Source: Phoronis australis
Taxonomy: Eukaryota > Phoronida > Phoronidae
DNA: 64,000 nucleotides
Direction: 5' to 3'
Assembly: GCA_002633005.1 (NCBI GenBank)
Contig: NMRA01000003.1
Span: 1,576,860 to 1,640,859 of the forward strand
Shown here piece by piece: positions 1 to 12,054 of this stretch; the stretch's first letter is position 1; each line of letters begins with the position of its first letter. A program made the position numbers and the translations under genes. The notes under the pieces are model-generated. The model was not told the origin of the DNA and did not search any database. It saw only the letters and a program-made list of their open reading frames with translations.

Positions 1-206
1 TGATTCGTTACCGGGAATTTCCCAAAATAAGCCCACCCAAAAGTACGCCCATGGGCATAGTTGTGTGTTTGTGTGCTGTGATTATCTGATGGTTTGTTCT
101 CAAATACATGCGTAATATGTTTTGATGCAAAATTTTGTTTTTTTGGACAAGGCATAATTTGGGATCGCAATTTCACACAAATGACTATCGTTTAACGATA
201 GAGGAG

Positions 207-282
207 GCAGTGTGGCCTGGTTGATAAGTGCCCGCTTTCTTTACTCGAGGTCGTGGGTTCAAGTCCCACCAGGTCACACTGC
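207..282 (+). repeat. tRNA-like element (SINE head or tRNA pseudogene)
   Basis: A T-arm is visible at 253-269 (GTGGG, loop TTCAAGT, CCCAC), which carries a good pol III B box, and an A-box-like TGGCCTGGTTGATAAG lies near 213. An acceptor-like stem pairs 213-219 with 270-276, and the pairing extends outward to 14 bp (207-220 with 269-282, one G-T pair). The tRNA-like body is only about 65 nt and lacks a convincing anticodon arm, so I do not call a functional tRNA. It is best read as a tRNA-derived SINE head or decayed tRNA copy. The long perfect outer stem is unusual for either. Confidence 0.6.
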
Positions 283-1026
283 TAAACCCTTGAGCCAGGT
301 TTCTAGCTCCTCAGCTCGCTTTTAACCATATATCAATAAAGCATAAAAATATTTCCAGGTGATCAGTACAATGGGCCCACATGCGAGGCCTGCGCATGTG
401 TATCAGACCGCCTGCTATTATTTTTTTTATATTTTATCATTTAACGAAATATTGGCTGAATTTTTTATATTTAATTGTAACAACACAGCATGAGGAACTG
501 TTAAGGCAGTGTGTTTGCTGAATGCAAAATAAATGTGAGCAAGTAAAATTCTTACTTGTATGACACAGCTACCTATATTGAAAAGGATGCTTGCTTAAAC
601 TGCTGGCTTTAAAAAGTCATCTTTCCGAACATTTGCCCATGGGGTTATATTTGGAAATTCTCAGTACTAGCATAAAAATGAATTAAGAATGACTCTTAAA
701 TGAAAAAATCCACCTACGTTAATATTTTTCTTATAGTGACGAGTTCAGCTTGACCTCACCATTCAAGTAGGTCAATCTTGTTTTGGCATTCTTCCTCAAG
801 ATATGTGTTGTTTATCTTACCAAAAGAAATAATAAATAAAGAACATTAATTATAACCTTTTCCACTGTCCTGCGATGTACATTTTACAAATACCGTACAT
901 GATTTCAACTAAGAATGACTTTATGTTTATGGTGCTATGAATACATACTGTTCCAGGCGTAATTTTATTCATGACGGATTAGTGTGATACCGTTAATTAC
1001 ATAGATAAGTTAACCCCACTTTTCAG
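283..1026. other. Non-coding, presumed intron of upstream gene
   Basis: AT-rich sequence with stops in all frames. It ends in a pyrimidine-rich stretch and CAG (acceptor at 1025-1026) before the exon at 1027. I see no other feature. Confidence 0.4.
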
Positions 1027-1185
1027 ATTTACTCTGGTAGCATCTGTAGTTTAGAAGTGATTGGTATCCAAGTCTTGATTAGACGAAGAATCCCAGTGTT
1101 GATTATGCAACTGATAGAAGAAGAACTACATGATAGAGAACAAGTTGATGAGCTTCACATTCTACGTCAAATGGTAGAGATGTGA
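1027..1185 (+). CDS. Last coding exon of an unrecognised gene
   Basis: After CCCACTTTTCAG the reading frame is open for 52 codons and ends in TGA at 1183-1185. The peptide begins IYSGSICSLEVIG, has a hydrophobic/basic middle (VLIRRRIPVLIMQ) and ends in a charged, probably helical tail (EEELHDREQVDELHILRQMVEM minus its first residues would form an amphipathic helix). An in-frame stop lies upstream of the acceptor, so the exon must be spliced to something left of the window. No AATAAA was seen close downstream. The residue composition looks like real coding sequence, but the family is not recognised. It could also be a decayed exon. Confidence 0.5.
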   Translation: MYSGSICSLEVIGIQVLIRRRIPVLIMQLIEEELHDREQVDELHILRQMVEM

Positions 1186-1339
1186 GCTGTCTTAAAGTTG
1201 TATATTTACTGGGTAATGTTTGTGGCATTGCATTTTTAATTTTTAAAGTTGTGTGATAGCCGTCATGCCAAAAGTTGTGTTTGTCTGCTTAGCGTTCCAG
1301 TGTTCAAACCATATTTGAACAATGGAATGCTAAAGCAAT

Positions 1340-1588
1340 TCTTGGTAGTAAAGAAGGTGAACCTTCCTGGAAGCAGGTTGTATACTCTTGGTAGTGAAGA
1401 ACTACAGGCTCGTTGTAAAGATGAACCTTCCTGGAAGCAGGTTGTACACTCTTGGTAGTGAAGAACTACAGGCTCATTGTAACGATGAACCTTCCTGGAA
1501 GCAGGTTGTATACTCTTGGTAGTGAAGAACTACAGGCTCATTGTAAAGATGAACCTTCCTGGAAGCAGGTTGTATACTCTTGGATACC
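1340..1588. repeat. 64-bp tandem repeat, about 3.5 copies
   Basis: The start GAACCTTCCTGGAAGCAGG recurs at 1359, 1423, 1487 and 1551, an exact 64-bp spacing. Copies differ by only a few bases (for example CGTTGTAAAG, CATTGTAACG, CATTGTAAAG). It lies within 160-400 bp of the stop codon of the preceding exon and so is probably in its 3' UTR. The period is not a multiple of three, so the short reading frames across it are not expected to be coding. Confidence 0.9.
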
Positions 1589-2113
1589 ACACTTTTCGCC
1601 GCCACCAATTCCACCAATTTTCTGGTCAAATTCGTCGGTACAGATACAAAGTAGAGGGCCCAATCCTTGCCATGCGCATCCGATGGCCCTGAAGAGTGCA
1701 AGATAGATAAGTTTATTTCATTAGTAAAATGTTTGTGAAATTGATGTATTTTGTAAAACTAAGGTTTTTTAACAGTCCATGGTATTCCTGTTTACCTGGA
1801 AATGATTGCAGGTGATATTTTAATTGCACTTTAATAAGAATAATAATTAAGTAGATCATTAGTTTCTAAGTTCGTATGTAATCTGTTGCATATCTCAATT
1901 CATTTTACCAAATTTTATGGGAGAATTGCTGCCAGGAGCATTATTTTAAGGTCTGTAAGGTTTTCCAGCCAATTGACATTTTAAAAAATAACAAATGTGT
2001 CGGTAACATTTTTATCAACTTTTAAAGGATGAGAATATTGAGCATTATCCCTGTTTGTTCCTTGACTAGCTGTTGTTCTGGTTTTAATGGAGAATTCTAA
2101 CTTAAGCTTAATA

Positions 2114-2276
2114 TACCGTAATCGTTCGGGTTAACGCCCGTGTTCAGTTAACCGCTCATCCCCGACTTTAAGTGGATTTCCGATTTAACCGCCCACTGCT
2201 CGGTTAACCGCCCTCCCCCGATTTCTTGGGTTCGCCAATTTAACCGCCCAGGGCGTTAACCCGAACGATTACGGTA
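2114..2276. mobile_element. Palindromic MITE, complete copy (GTTAACCGCCC family)
   Basis: The element is bounded by inverted termini: TACCGTAATCGTTCGGGTTA at the left and its complement TAACCCGAACGATTACGGTA at the right, perfect over about 26 bp to GCCC/GGGC. The outermost TA may be a TA target duplication, as in Tc1/mariner-like MITEs. Inside are repeated TTAACCGCCC blocks spaced about 54 bp apart with CCCC(G/T)ACTTT linkers. There is no coding capacity. A second, one-ended copy lies at 63584-63765. Confidence 0.85.
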
Positions 2277-2404
2277 TTAAGACTCGATCAAAATTGCATG
2301 TTGACCCTGAGCTTTATGAGTCTACCTAGGACAGCCACTCAGTGGTGGTATGTCAAGTTACACATTTTCCAGTGGAAGTTCCTGTAAGTTTCCTCTCCTT
2401 GTCT

Positions 2405-2640
2405 GAACATTTTGGTTTGTCTCTGAACTTGAGGTCTTGAGTTTTTACTTGAATCTAGGGTTCATCAAGTGCAAACATAGACTAGCTTACATGTGTACAT
2501 ACCTATGTATACTCAAGTGCAGACCAATAGATACTTATCTTGAGTTCATTCTAAAGTAAAATGGGAGTAATTTCGAGTTTCACTTTGAGTAAAACAATTA
2601 GATCACAGATACAGATCATAAAAAATTCAGCATGATCATA
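2405..2640. repeat. Dispersed repeat family C, copy 1
   Basis: Shares ordered motifs with 22330-22620 and, in part, 40840-41000: a CTTGAG/ACTTG-rich start, TCATCAAGTGCAAA, then ACTTATCTTGAGTT followed by a purine-rich AAAGTA..GAGTTT segment. The copies are diverged, which suggests an old interspersed repeat. Borders are approximate. Confidence 0.55.
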
Positions 2641-5159
2641 GAACTTCATCGTGAATATGACCCTTTTGTTATGCAATGCTGACTGAGATGCTGCTGAAAA
2701 TTTTATGTTTTTGAAATGTGTTCAGAATGTTTCCTGAAAGTTTGAATCATCAAGATTTATTGGAGGGTTCTGGCGTTAAAACTGAGCTCATTTGACATGA
2801 CCAGCAACGAACAAAGGGTTGTTACGCAACACCTACGCAAGCTCCACCTAGCTGGCAATTAATCTTGACCCAAATGTTTTTTCTATTGATTTCAAATGGT
2901 GTAGCCAGCTGAACACCTCACATTGAACGTATTGATTGACTGCTGGTCCATTATGCCATCACACAAGTGCAGTTGGAATTAGCTGAACGGTTATGTTGAA
3001 CGAAGTTGGTAAAGTTTTTTGAATTGTTGGTGAATCAATTCATAAGTCAGTTTCTTTTATTAAATCAGGATTGTCAGGTGAGAAGTTGGGTGTAGTGTGG
3101 TTATGGATATATATCCCGTAATGGTGCTAATTTAGGGTAGGCTTGGTATCACAAGGCCACGAGTCATCTGGGGACTCTCCTCATGTCATCCAATTTTCAT
3201 CAAAGTAGGTGAAATTAAGTCGTTTTTGGACACGACAGTCTGCCATGGGTTGAGCTTTGAACTAAATCTATTGTCTCGTCCTGTGTTCAACCGTTTTGTC
3301 TGCAAGAAAATATCTTTTTGTATCTTGTGAACAAAAGTGTCCGAGTTCTATAACTGGTAGTAAGGTAAAACTGAAGAATAAGTTTAGTTTGGCAGCATTT
3401 AATGCCCATGTTAGCTTTATTAAACAAACTTCCATTGACGTTCTTCGTTCTTCGTCATTGGGAGTTAATACTACTTGTAGAGTAGCCAGACTGCAGTAGT
3501 AAGCATTACAGCTGCATATTAGATGGGACTTGAATAGAGTGTCTCTTACACAAGTTTGCATGCCTAGCAGCTAGTGATGAATTGGTTCACTTTGAAAAGA
3601 ACACTTTTTGCCCTAGGCTTACAACAGTAAATTTATCTATTTTTGAATGGCTAAGTGATTCGTTACAAGAAAAATCATTAAACGCTACTTTGTTTTGAAT
3701 GACTGGTTGTTCTCTGTACTATTCATTTTAAACGTAGAACTAGTTTAATTGGTGGCAAAATCAATGTTATTATAGTTGTTTAGGCTGGATTAAATAGAAT
3801 TATCTCCTTAAAGTCAGTTGTTTGAGCATCTCCATGAATGGTGGGTAGATTTGTTCACTATAGAACGTCCATTCCAAATAACAAACAATCATGTGTATTT
3901 AGAGATGGTCTCGCATACGTGTTTCCTTTTTGTAATCCCAATATGAACGTAAACTGTAAAATACCTATTTTTTCAGTAGGAATCCATATGATGATTGTTA
4001 GGTGGAACCGTGTAAGGAACCATTGATTAAGTTTTAGTTGCATGTTGAAGATGACATCTATACTCATCATTTTTGAAAATTTGTAGTTTTTAAAGCAAGT
4101 TTATAAGATTCTTTCCTTGTTGCGGTAAGGACTTAATGTAATCTGTATTACTTATGGGAAATGGGTAAGACTGAGTTGACGCATAATGACATTTTGGTTG
4201 TCTTGTGTAGTGATGTTGCCAACTGGTATTATAGTGCTCTATGAGGCTTCAAAATTATACATGGACTGCTATCACCAGAGTGTGTGTGTGTATGTGCACC
4301 CGTTCAGTTGAGGAATCAGGGTTGTGGCTGGCGTGTGTTAATTTGTCTGCTACCTGGTATTATTGAAGAGATCAGGATAGGATATGTTTCGGAAATCTAG
4401 TGTTATGGATAAAATAACAAAACACATGTCTTCCATGGCTTCTTTCATGTAATTCACGGTCGGAAGACTTTTACTCATCATTAATTCTAGGAAATTGAGT
4501 AATTGAGCATTGACCAATTACCACGTGCTTATTTCCGATTCCTTATGACAACATCCTTCGTTCCTTTTGTGTTTTTGTTTTTTGACAAGATGTCTACATC
4601 TACGGATTTCCGGAGCGTGCATTTCCCATTTAAGTGCAAATGTCTGCTGCAAATCACTGCAAACACAGTGATGTTCTTTTAAAAATAATACGGACTTGAT
4701 CATGCAATAAGAATCTGGCATTGTCTATGGAATGGATGGACTTTCGAGCAGGTGGGATGGATTGACTATTTCTCTATTCTTCTTAAAAGAAGCTCTAGTT
4801 AATATGCTTTTCTCTTGACCATAATCTTTGAGCCATCAGATTGGATTATTAATGTCATTGTGCTGATGGAATTATGATAAGTGTTGTCTATCGATTCTAG
4901 GCATATGGTTTCATCTTTTGGTCCTTTTCTTGGCCTAGCCCACTCAAGTCAGTGACAAGAGTGTGTCCAGTTTGTAATCAGTGAGGTTCCTAATGGTACA
5001 TCATGACAGTTTTGTGTTACGAGTTTGGAGGATTGCAGGAATGGAGCACATGCGTAAAAAGATTAACTTTTGTGGAGAATTTTAGTTAGGTCACTGAAAA
5101 CAGCTCTTTCGTTTTTAATCTATTTAATGCAATTTCTATTTATAATGGGCTAGGGTATC
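2641..5159. other. Intergenic, no gene seen
   Basis: Only short frames on both strands; the one at 3268-3561 on the minus strand overlaps a plus-strand frame of similar size and neither has exon borders. I see no repeats I can delimit. Confidence 0.4.
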
Positions 5160-5440
5160 ACCTGTCTGGTAAATCTCACCTGAATTTTGAACAAAAACAA
5201 TAACAAAAGTGCTCCTTTTCACTTTGAAGGGGTTCTAACATTGTTATGAATGCCTATTAAGATATTTTTGATGATAGGTACTGCATAAAACTTGAAGATG
5301 GTGAATCACTAATTTGGTGCTTCTCATCTTTTTTGAAAAATGAGAGTTACGGTACCGTACATTCACTAATGTCCCGTATCTTATGTCGTGAATATTGAGA
5401 TTTTACAGTAATCCTTATTCTGATCCCTTTGATTCTTGGA
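5160..5440. repeat. Dispersed repeat family B, copy 1
   Basis: Collinear with 9460-9730: AAATCTCACC.GAATT.GAACAAAAA, then TTTTCA.TTT..A..GG.TTCTAAC.TTGTT.TGAAT, GATGATAG, ATAAAACTTGAA.AT, TTTTTTGAAAAATGA and a terminal CCGTACATT. The copies are diverged by roughly a quarter by eye. No coding frame. Confidence 0.6.
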
Positions 5441-6111
5441 GCTTGTGTTGCAGTGAAGCCTGAGTTAAAGTAGTTTTAAAAATCTTAAAAAATAGAAAAA
5501 ATAATGTAATTCTCAGAGCTCCATGTGTCTGTTTCGCGTATCTTTACAACATTGCTGCAAATGTTCAAACAATTTAAATTTTGAATACAGCTTGGAGTAC
5601 AAGTTTAATTACTGAAAGTGAACAGCGCTGGATGTAGCCACCTTCCTAATATTGGGCATATGATTTGTTCTTATTTTCCTGTTAGATTAAAAACCCTTCG
5701 CTAGAGCCCACTTTCAAATTTTGCGATGGACATTTGACCCTTGCGCTTCGGCATAGTTCCAGATGTTCCGTTTTTCAATTCATATATCTTGTTTTTATTT
5801 TTCCAACTATGTGTCGAATCAAACCAATCAATTTCTTAAATTGCCTGTCATTTCTGAAGGCCTAGACTTTCACACTACCGCACAGGGGTTTCACTATTTC
5901 ATGAGCTCATTTCTCATTTGGCGAACTGGAAATTTTACCAAGTCACATTTGGTGTTATTTACGGTATGCAAAGTGTCGAGCCATGGCAAAGTCAACTTTT
6001 GTTCAACATTTATTGTAGTTGAGTTATTCCCTCTTGTTTATAACATGGTGCACTGATTGAGGAAAGTTTTGTGTGAAATGGGAAATTTCAATTGGTAGGG
6101 ATAGGGTAATC

Positions 6112-6512
6112 ACCCTTTAAGGTTATGTAAGACCTTATTCACAAGTCTGTGTGTTCAACCAAAATATATGCTAGGTGTTAATAGGTCTTTTTAGCAAAAT
6201 GTATCAAAAAAGGAAGGTACACTCATAGTGAAACAATGGTATCAATAAACCTGACCAAATTTCATTTCATATTAATGTTTAAGATGATGTATCAAAAAAT
6301 GTGTTTTTTGAATTATTGTTTATTTTTCATAAAAGTATTAATTAAAAGTCCTATTTTCAAAGCACCCTATGCAAAAATGGAACATTTTAAAAACAATTTT
6401 AACTGGATTTGGAGAACAGTGTATGTATCTGAAAGTTTTGTATGAATCCAATCTGTCATTTTTGAGATATTGTGTTCTGATGTTAGTCAAATTTGAACAT
6501 TTTTCTAGAGTC
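6112..6512 (-). repeat. Dispersed repeat family A, inverted copy
   Basis: Reverse complement of the family seen at 9938-10384 and 21562-22030. It starts with the complement of ATAAGGTCCTACATAACCTT and includes the complements of ATGAAACTTTCAGATAC and ATATCTCAGAAAT at its far end. No TIRs or coding frame are evident. Confidence 0.7.
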
Positions 6513-9459
6513 CTACATAACTCAATTAAGTACTGGATAGCTCAGTTACCAAGAATCAAATTTCTTCAATCACTTCTTAATTATTAATTGTAGACCCTTG
6601 AAGTTATGTATTTTTAACTTCTTGATAACCACAAAATCTTATAATATGCACAAAAATAATGTCCAGATGTTCGTAATCACATGCGACTGTTTTTTTTTTC
6701 AAAAGGTTATCTTGACTGTTCAGAGATTGCCGTAATTCCACAAACATTATGTTTTCCCATAAAACTTGCCAAGTTTGCTTTTTCATTCTGTTGACACTTG
6801 CACATGAGTGGTCACAAGTTTGGGGATAACAGTTTTGAAATTTTGAGTAGGGACAAGGACTAGCTTGAAAGAGGTGTCAAGGAGGCCCATCTTCATTAAG
6901 GCATTGAATTAGTCACTCAGTAATCCTGACAGGTTTGCTCTGTCTTACTGTTTGAAATGCCGAGTGTGAATGTAATATTGTGCTGCTTTACACTGCATTG
7001 TGTCAGCATGAATACTGCTTTGTGTTTGAATGGTTACCTATGTTCCGATCACGTGAGACTGAGCGTACTCAGTCACTACAGCTAATACTAGTCTGTCTGT
7101 TTCTTTGAGCGCATGATGAGTCTAGATGACGTAGTCGTGGACATGCACATTGACTCACCTGGACACAGTTAGAACATAGTCTGCGTTGCCTGGATAAATG
7201 CATTCATTCGTCCCATGCAACTTGTTTTATTTGACTCCCGAGCTGGTGGAGCTAGTAATTGATCAAATCTTGCGGTAGTACTCCGCGAAGCTTCACCTGT
7301 CCTTCCATTCTAATCCTTTCTCAAGACCAGAGAGAGGGACACTCCCAAGAGGATTTTAGCAAGTACCGTAGTACAGAATTGATTTATCGTTATCTGTGAA
7401 CTTTCATTTATGGATAAAGACCTTCAACATATCTTTATTCTGTTAGCTACAAAAGCATGTCTGGGGTTTCCTTGAGTGAAGTTATCAAAATTCCTTGAAA
7501 AAGAAACAGAAGTCTTGATTTTGACCTTGTAAACTCTCCTTACGGGCTAGAAGACCTCAAAAGAAATTACCAGACACACTTTAGTAGCCAATAGAATAAA
7601 GGACCAAACTTGCGAGTCTCTTACAAAAATATTATGGTGTTGATTTGTAAGATATACAGCAATCTCTGTGAATGATAATGATTTTTGAGAAAAATAATGT
7701 AATTGTGTTATTACTAACATTTGGTCATGGCTTTCACACATTGCACAATTTTCTGTGATCATCAGTGATTTTAAAAATAATTACACAGTTTTATGGGTCT
7801 GTTATTTATACTTAAAAAAGTTATTAAAGATACCCGATCCTTGATAATGAAGGTGTCCTAATATATTAACCATTGCATCCATTGATTTTTGCAGTGGCCC
7901 AGCAATGGGTGCAAAAAGTTACTTTTTGGGAATTTCTGTCCTGTTGGTGAAGGCGCAGGTTATAAAAGAGACAACAATATTCCAAATGCATTTTCATGAA
8001 CATGTGATTCCGCCAATGAAAACAAAGGATACTGCATAGTTTGTTGACATTTGTTTAACCTTTTGTATGCCAGTACTTGTAAACTCATTCTCCAATAATT
8101 GTTGTCCTACCTGTGGAAGAAGCAATGTGAAAAATCAATGATGTGTAGCAGTTATAACCACATCAGCTGGTACCAGGGATTTCCAGTAAAGCGATGTCAC
8201 TAGAAAGCACTGTGTGGGCACTTTTTTGGAAATGAAGGAAAAAGCTCCCATGATGCTTTTTTGGGAACGGATGATGAGACTGACAATAGGCTTGATGGTT
8301 ATATGTCGAAGGAGGAAGTGGAGTTGAAATCAACAGTTAAGGTATAAGTGGAACTGTAGTATCTGACTGTTAGAAATACACGTAGCTTAGTTCAATATTG
8401 TTTAACAGTGTCAGCACCTGCCTAAACTGAATAATGAGTAGGGACTTTTTATAGTGGCAATCTCTGGAGTAATGAATGTATAAAAGTGACTTCCGATTGA
8501 TCGCGATTCAAATTTGGTGGACAGAATCCGATTACTAGTGGTTGATAAATTTTAAAGCAGAGGAATGAAATACAGTGTCAGTCCTTTCGTTGTTGGATTA
8601 CTTTGAGTGTTTTTTGACACCAGCTGATATTGAAATTCTGCTTTATCAGCCACAGCCACTGGTTTTGTCATGGATGCTTATTGGCAGTGGGAACTTTATT
8701 GAACATGATGTCCTGGTTCATCTGTTCATATTTTAAAAGGTTTGTCTTTTTCATAAGACAGTACATACCATCGCACAGCAGTCCGTGGAAATTTCCCAGC
8801 ATTATAATAGCAGGCAACTTGGTATTTAAAGCGCCAATAATTGTGTACCAGTAGGTTGAAACCTCCTGTCTGCATTACATGCAATCTGTAGGTGGCGCTG
8901 AACGCCTGTCCACCATTTAGCTAATTGCCATCTAGCGTCAGCTTCTTCGAAAGTTAGCTATTAAGCTAAAACTAACCAAGTGGTTTTTCTGTCTTCTTGT
9001 CTAATTGTCTTTCACATCAGGCACTGAAATAACCTCAAGTGTTAATGAATGTTATGTAATGACATAAAATGAACTAATTCTACATGCTTATAACAATGTA
9101 AATGGCACGTACCATCAAAGTCATTTCAAAGATGTCAAGCTGTGTCAATAGGACAACAAAATCAAGTTTTGAAAAAAACTAATTCCATAGACGCTTTTTT
9201 TGGAAATCTCTGGTAGTACATTGTATTTCAAGTGGCGGTTGGCATAACTTGTTATTGCACAATCACAGACCATTTTATCAACTTAAGGAATTTCTTTAGC
9301 TTAGATATAGTTGTATGCTCATAATTGCGCTGTCAAGACTGCATTTTTTATCTGAACATAGCTTTGTAATCTCACCACTTTGATTTATAAGCCATTCTAA
9401 TGAATGTGTGTGCAAAAATCAAAGTTACAACTGTGACTGTTGATAAAGCAGGCCAAGTT
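6513..9459. other. Intergenic, no gene seen
   Basis: Short frames only. A scattered AGTACCGTAGTAC motif (near 7361) and a GTAGGTGGCGCTGAACGCC-like stretch near 8890 recall pieces of mobile elements but cannot be delimited. Confidence 0.35.
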
Positions 9460-9730
9460 TGTCCACTACGGTAAAATCTCACCAAATTCGAACAAAAATA
9501 ATTGCCAAAAATGCCCGTTTTTCATTTTCAATAGCTTCTAACCTTGTTGTGAATTACTGCAAATTTTCAAAACCACTTTGATGATAGTTGTGATATAAAA
9601 CTTGAACATAGAAAATCATTTAATTTTGTGCCACATATCTTTCTTGGAAAAATGACGAAAAAAATTCTCTTGTTGGCCATATTGTGTCTTAAATTGGTAA
9701 GATTTTTCCGTACATTTTTTGCTAAAATTA
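9460..9730. repeat. Dispersed repeat family B, copy 2
   Basis: Collinear with 5160-5440 as described there, ending in TTCCGTACATTTTTT. It sits just 5' of a family A copy, an arrangement not shared by the other family B copy. Confidence 0.6.
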
Positions 9731-9937
9731 CTGTTATTAAGACGTATATGTGCTTTCTATGACATTCAACCTTTTGTTTGTGATCTGTGTCATGATTTGC
9801 CCGTCAGACTCGCTAACTTGTCCTACTTAAGGGCCCCCATTGATAGCAGTGAGAACTGATTAGGCTACCCTCATTGTAAATACTACAATAATTAATAATA
9901 CCGGTAATAAATGAATAATAAACTAAGTTTATGTAGG

Positions 9938-10384
9938 ATGCTAGAAAATGAACATCGTATCTCAGAAATAGGTGTTGGATTCATATGAAACTTTCAGATA
10001 CTTTCACATTGTTCTCCAAAAATCTGTACTGAAAAGTGTTTTAAATGTTCCATTTTGTATGAGAGTCTATCAAGAAATGGGACTTTTGTGATTTTCTTGA
10101 AAAATTTCAACAAAAGTTGCATAAAACAGAAATGAAATAATTTAGAAAACTGTAACAGCATTTTTGGGGTTTGGTATTGAACATTTATTTATATGAAATG
10201 AAATTTTGTTGTGATATTGATACCGCTGTTTTTGCAATTAAACTGTACCTTCGTTTTGGCAATTGATAAAAAGTCAAAAACAAATTCTACAGAATTTTTA
10301 CTTTCAGGAAATATATTCATTTACAGAGTGAAAATCATAATGTACACACACTTGTGATAAGGTCCTTCATAACCTTAATGTCAC
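9938..10384 (+). repeat. Dispersed repeat family A, copy 2
   Basis: Contains the family landmarks in order: ATCTCAGAAAT, TTCATATGAAACTTTCAGAT, TTGTTCTCCAAAA, TGTATGAGAG, GACTTTTGTGATTTTCTTGA, AATGAAATTTTGTTGTGAT, AAATTCTACA and the 3' end ATAAGGTCCTTCATAACCTT. Length is about 450 bp; no protein-coding potential. Confidence 0.75.
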
Positions 10385-10440
10385 CTGTCAATTAGGCTAC
10401 CTGACTGACGGCTGTCAATTAGGCTACCTGACTGATGGCT
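10385..10440. repeat. Two-copy 28-bp tandem repeat
   Basis: CTGTCAATTAGGCTACCTG is followed by ACTGACGG in copy 1 and ACTGATGG in copy 2, spaced 28 bp apart, directly after a family A repeat. Confidence 0.85.
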
Positions 10441-11920
10441 ACTTCTAGCAGCACCTATGCTACCCTTCTTAATGTTTGGTACTGTTCTTGTTTGTGTTAA
10501 CACCCTTAAATTGGGAAACTCAAAACTTAGGGGATGGGCGTTATGCCAGAGCATGGAGTTTTAAACACAAAATTTTAAAGATCGTGTCCTTATTTGATTG
10601 GTGGATTGGACTTAAACGTCCATTGAGCTTGAACTTTTAAGCCAAATGATAGGATGGCAAAAAGTGTAGGTAAGTATGTGTTGCATGTTTTGAGAACTAA
10701 TGTTCATGCGAGACCAATACTTTCAAGTGGAATTGGGTGTACAGATAAGCAGGACCATTTAAAGCTATAAATTTGGAGATTTCGTTGATGGGCTCTTAAG
10801 CTAAGGATGGGTGTTAACCTGAGCGAGTACGGTTTAATGCATGCAACATACCTACTGTAGAACCTAGAAACAATTTAACATTCACTGGTTCTCCCCTGGT
10901 GTTGTGCACATACTTTGAGGAAGGACCTAATGCCGGAATGGAAATTTTCTGTTAGCAATGTTATTTTTACTTATCTGAGCATAAGCGCAATATGCATACA
11001 CATATGATTATGTTTAAAATGGTTTGTCGGCTTTATATCAAATTATCACACGTTGATCTTTCACGATTAATATTTTGCAGGGTTGTAACGTCATGTTTAT
11101 ATCTCAGTTTTCCTGAGCCTGTCTGCAGTTTTATTGTCAGTAGTCATGTTGATATGGGCTAGTTGAAGGAGTTCAACCATTTTTACATAAAAATAATTTC
11201 TTGATATGGAATCACAAATGGTTATTCATTCTGGTTTCTCTTACAGACTTCTGACTATTTTATTTAGACCTCATGTGATTGTTCTAGTCCAATTTTGTAT
11301 TGAAATAGCAGTAATCACCTCATACCTTAAAATGCGTGGAATGTTCCAAGGGTATTCGTGTTATTGCTTTGTGTTACCTTTGGATTTTATTAACCAAAAA
11401 CTGAAGTAAGTCATTTAAAATGGAGCTGGATCTTCTTTGTTGCTTGTTTTTTAGCTATTGCCCATACATTGCCTGACTGTCTGTCCCAGCTTCCTTACAC
11501 CACTGGGATGTTATGCACACAAAATGAGCTGTTCAAAAGTTTCAATTTTATTTTGCTTTGGCGTCCTTTCTATTGGTCGCTTTCTATAAAAATGTTTGCA
11601 CCTAGTGAGACTGTAAATGGAGCGATTTTTATGTGGTCACATGATCTACCTAAGCTTCTTATCACTGATGGCATGGTGTATGTTAGATCATGTAGACGCC
11701 TTCCAATTTACCATTGTATCACTGCAGGCTATGAGCTCGTTTGCACCATGGAATATTGAAACACATATGTTCAGCTGGTCAGATGGTAGTTGTAGGTATT
11801 TATGAAAGTACATGCAGTGTGTTTGCTTACAGGTTCTTAACATCTTCATTGAGTGGGGTGGTGTACTTCAGGCAGAGTTAGAATGGATTAGAGATTTCTG
11901 TCCAAAGTTAATATGTCAGG
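10441..11920. other. Upstream region and probable 5' UTR of the main gene
   Basis: Lies directly upstream of the ATG at 11921. I cannot place the promoter: there is no clear TATA box or GC-rich island. Frames at 11206-11409 and 11469-11759 overlap one another and lack exon borders. A possible acceptor (GTACTTCAG) near 11872 could mark a 5' UTR exon. Confidence 0.3.
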
Positions 11921-12054
11921 ATGACACGGAACTTTGTCAGCTATCCAGATGCACTGATTCAGTCTGAGATTGAAGATGTTCAGTTAGAGCTGGTAGAGCT
12001 GTCAGATTTGGTACCTACTGATGCTACGAGACATCCTAGAGTTTCAAGACAAAG
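11921..12054 (+). CDS. Main gene, coding exon 1 (start)
   Basis: The ATG at 11921 has A at -3 and an in-frame TAA four codons upstream, so it is a sensible start. The 44 full codons begin MTRNFVSYPDAL and include the acidic stretch SEIEDVQLELVELSDL. The exon ends CAA AG before donor GTAGGT at 12055 (phase 2), and AG plus the first C of exon 2 makes Ser. The composition suggests a short, possibly helical acidic segment ahead of a disordered tail. There is no signal peptide or membrane segment. The family is not recognised. Phase agreement with the downstream exons is the main support. Confidence 0.65.

Noticed and set aside
213-277. Functional tRNA gene
   Set aside because: Only about 65 nt, no proper anticodon arm, and the A-box region is degenerate.
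1340-1588. Possible CRISPR-like direct repeats
   Set aside because: Units are contiguous with no unique spacers, and the context is an animal genome.
11469-11759. 96-codon frame upstream of exon 1
   Set aside because: Overlapped by another frame of similar size at 11617-11805, no splice signals, unremarkable composition.
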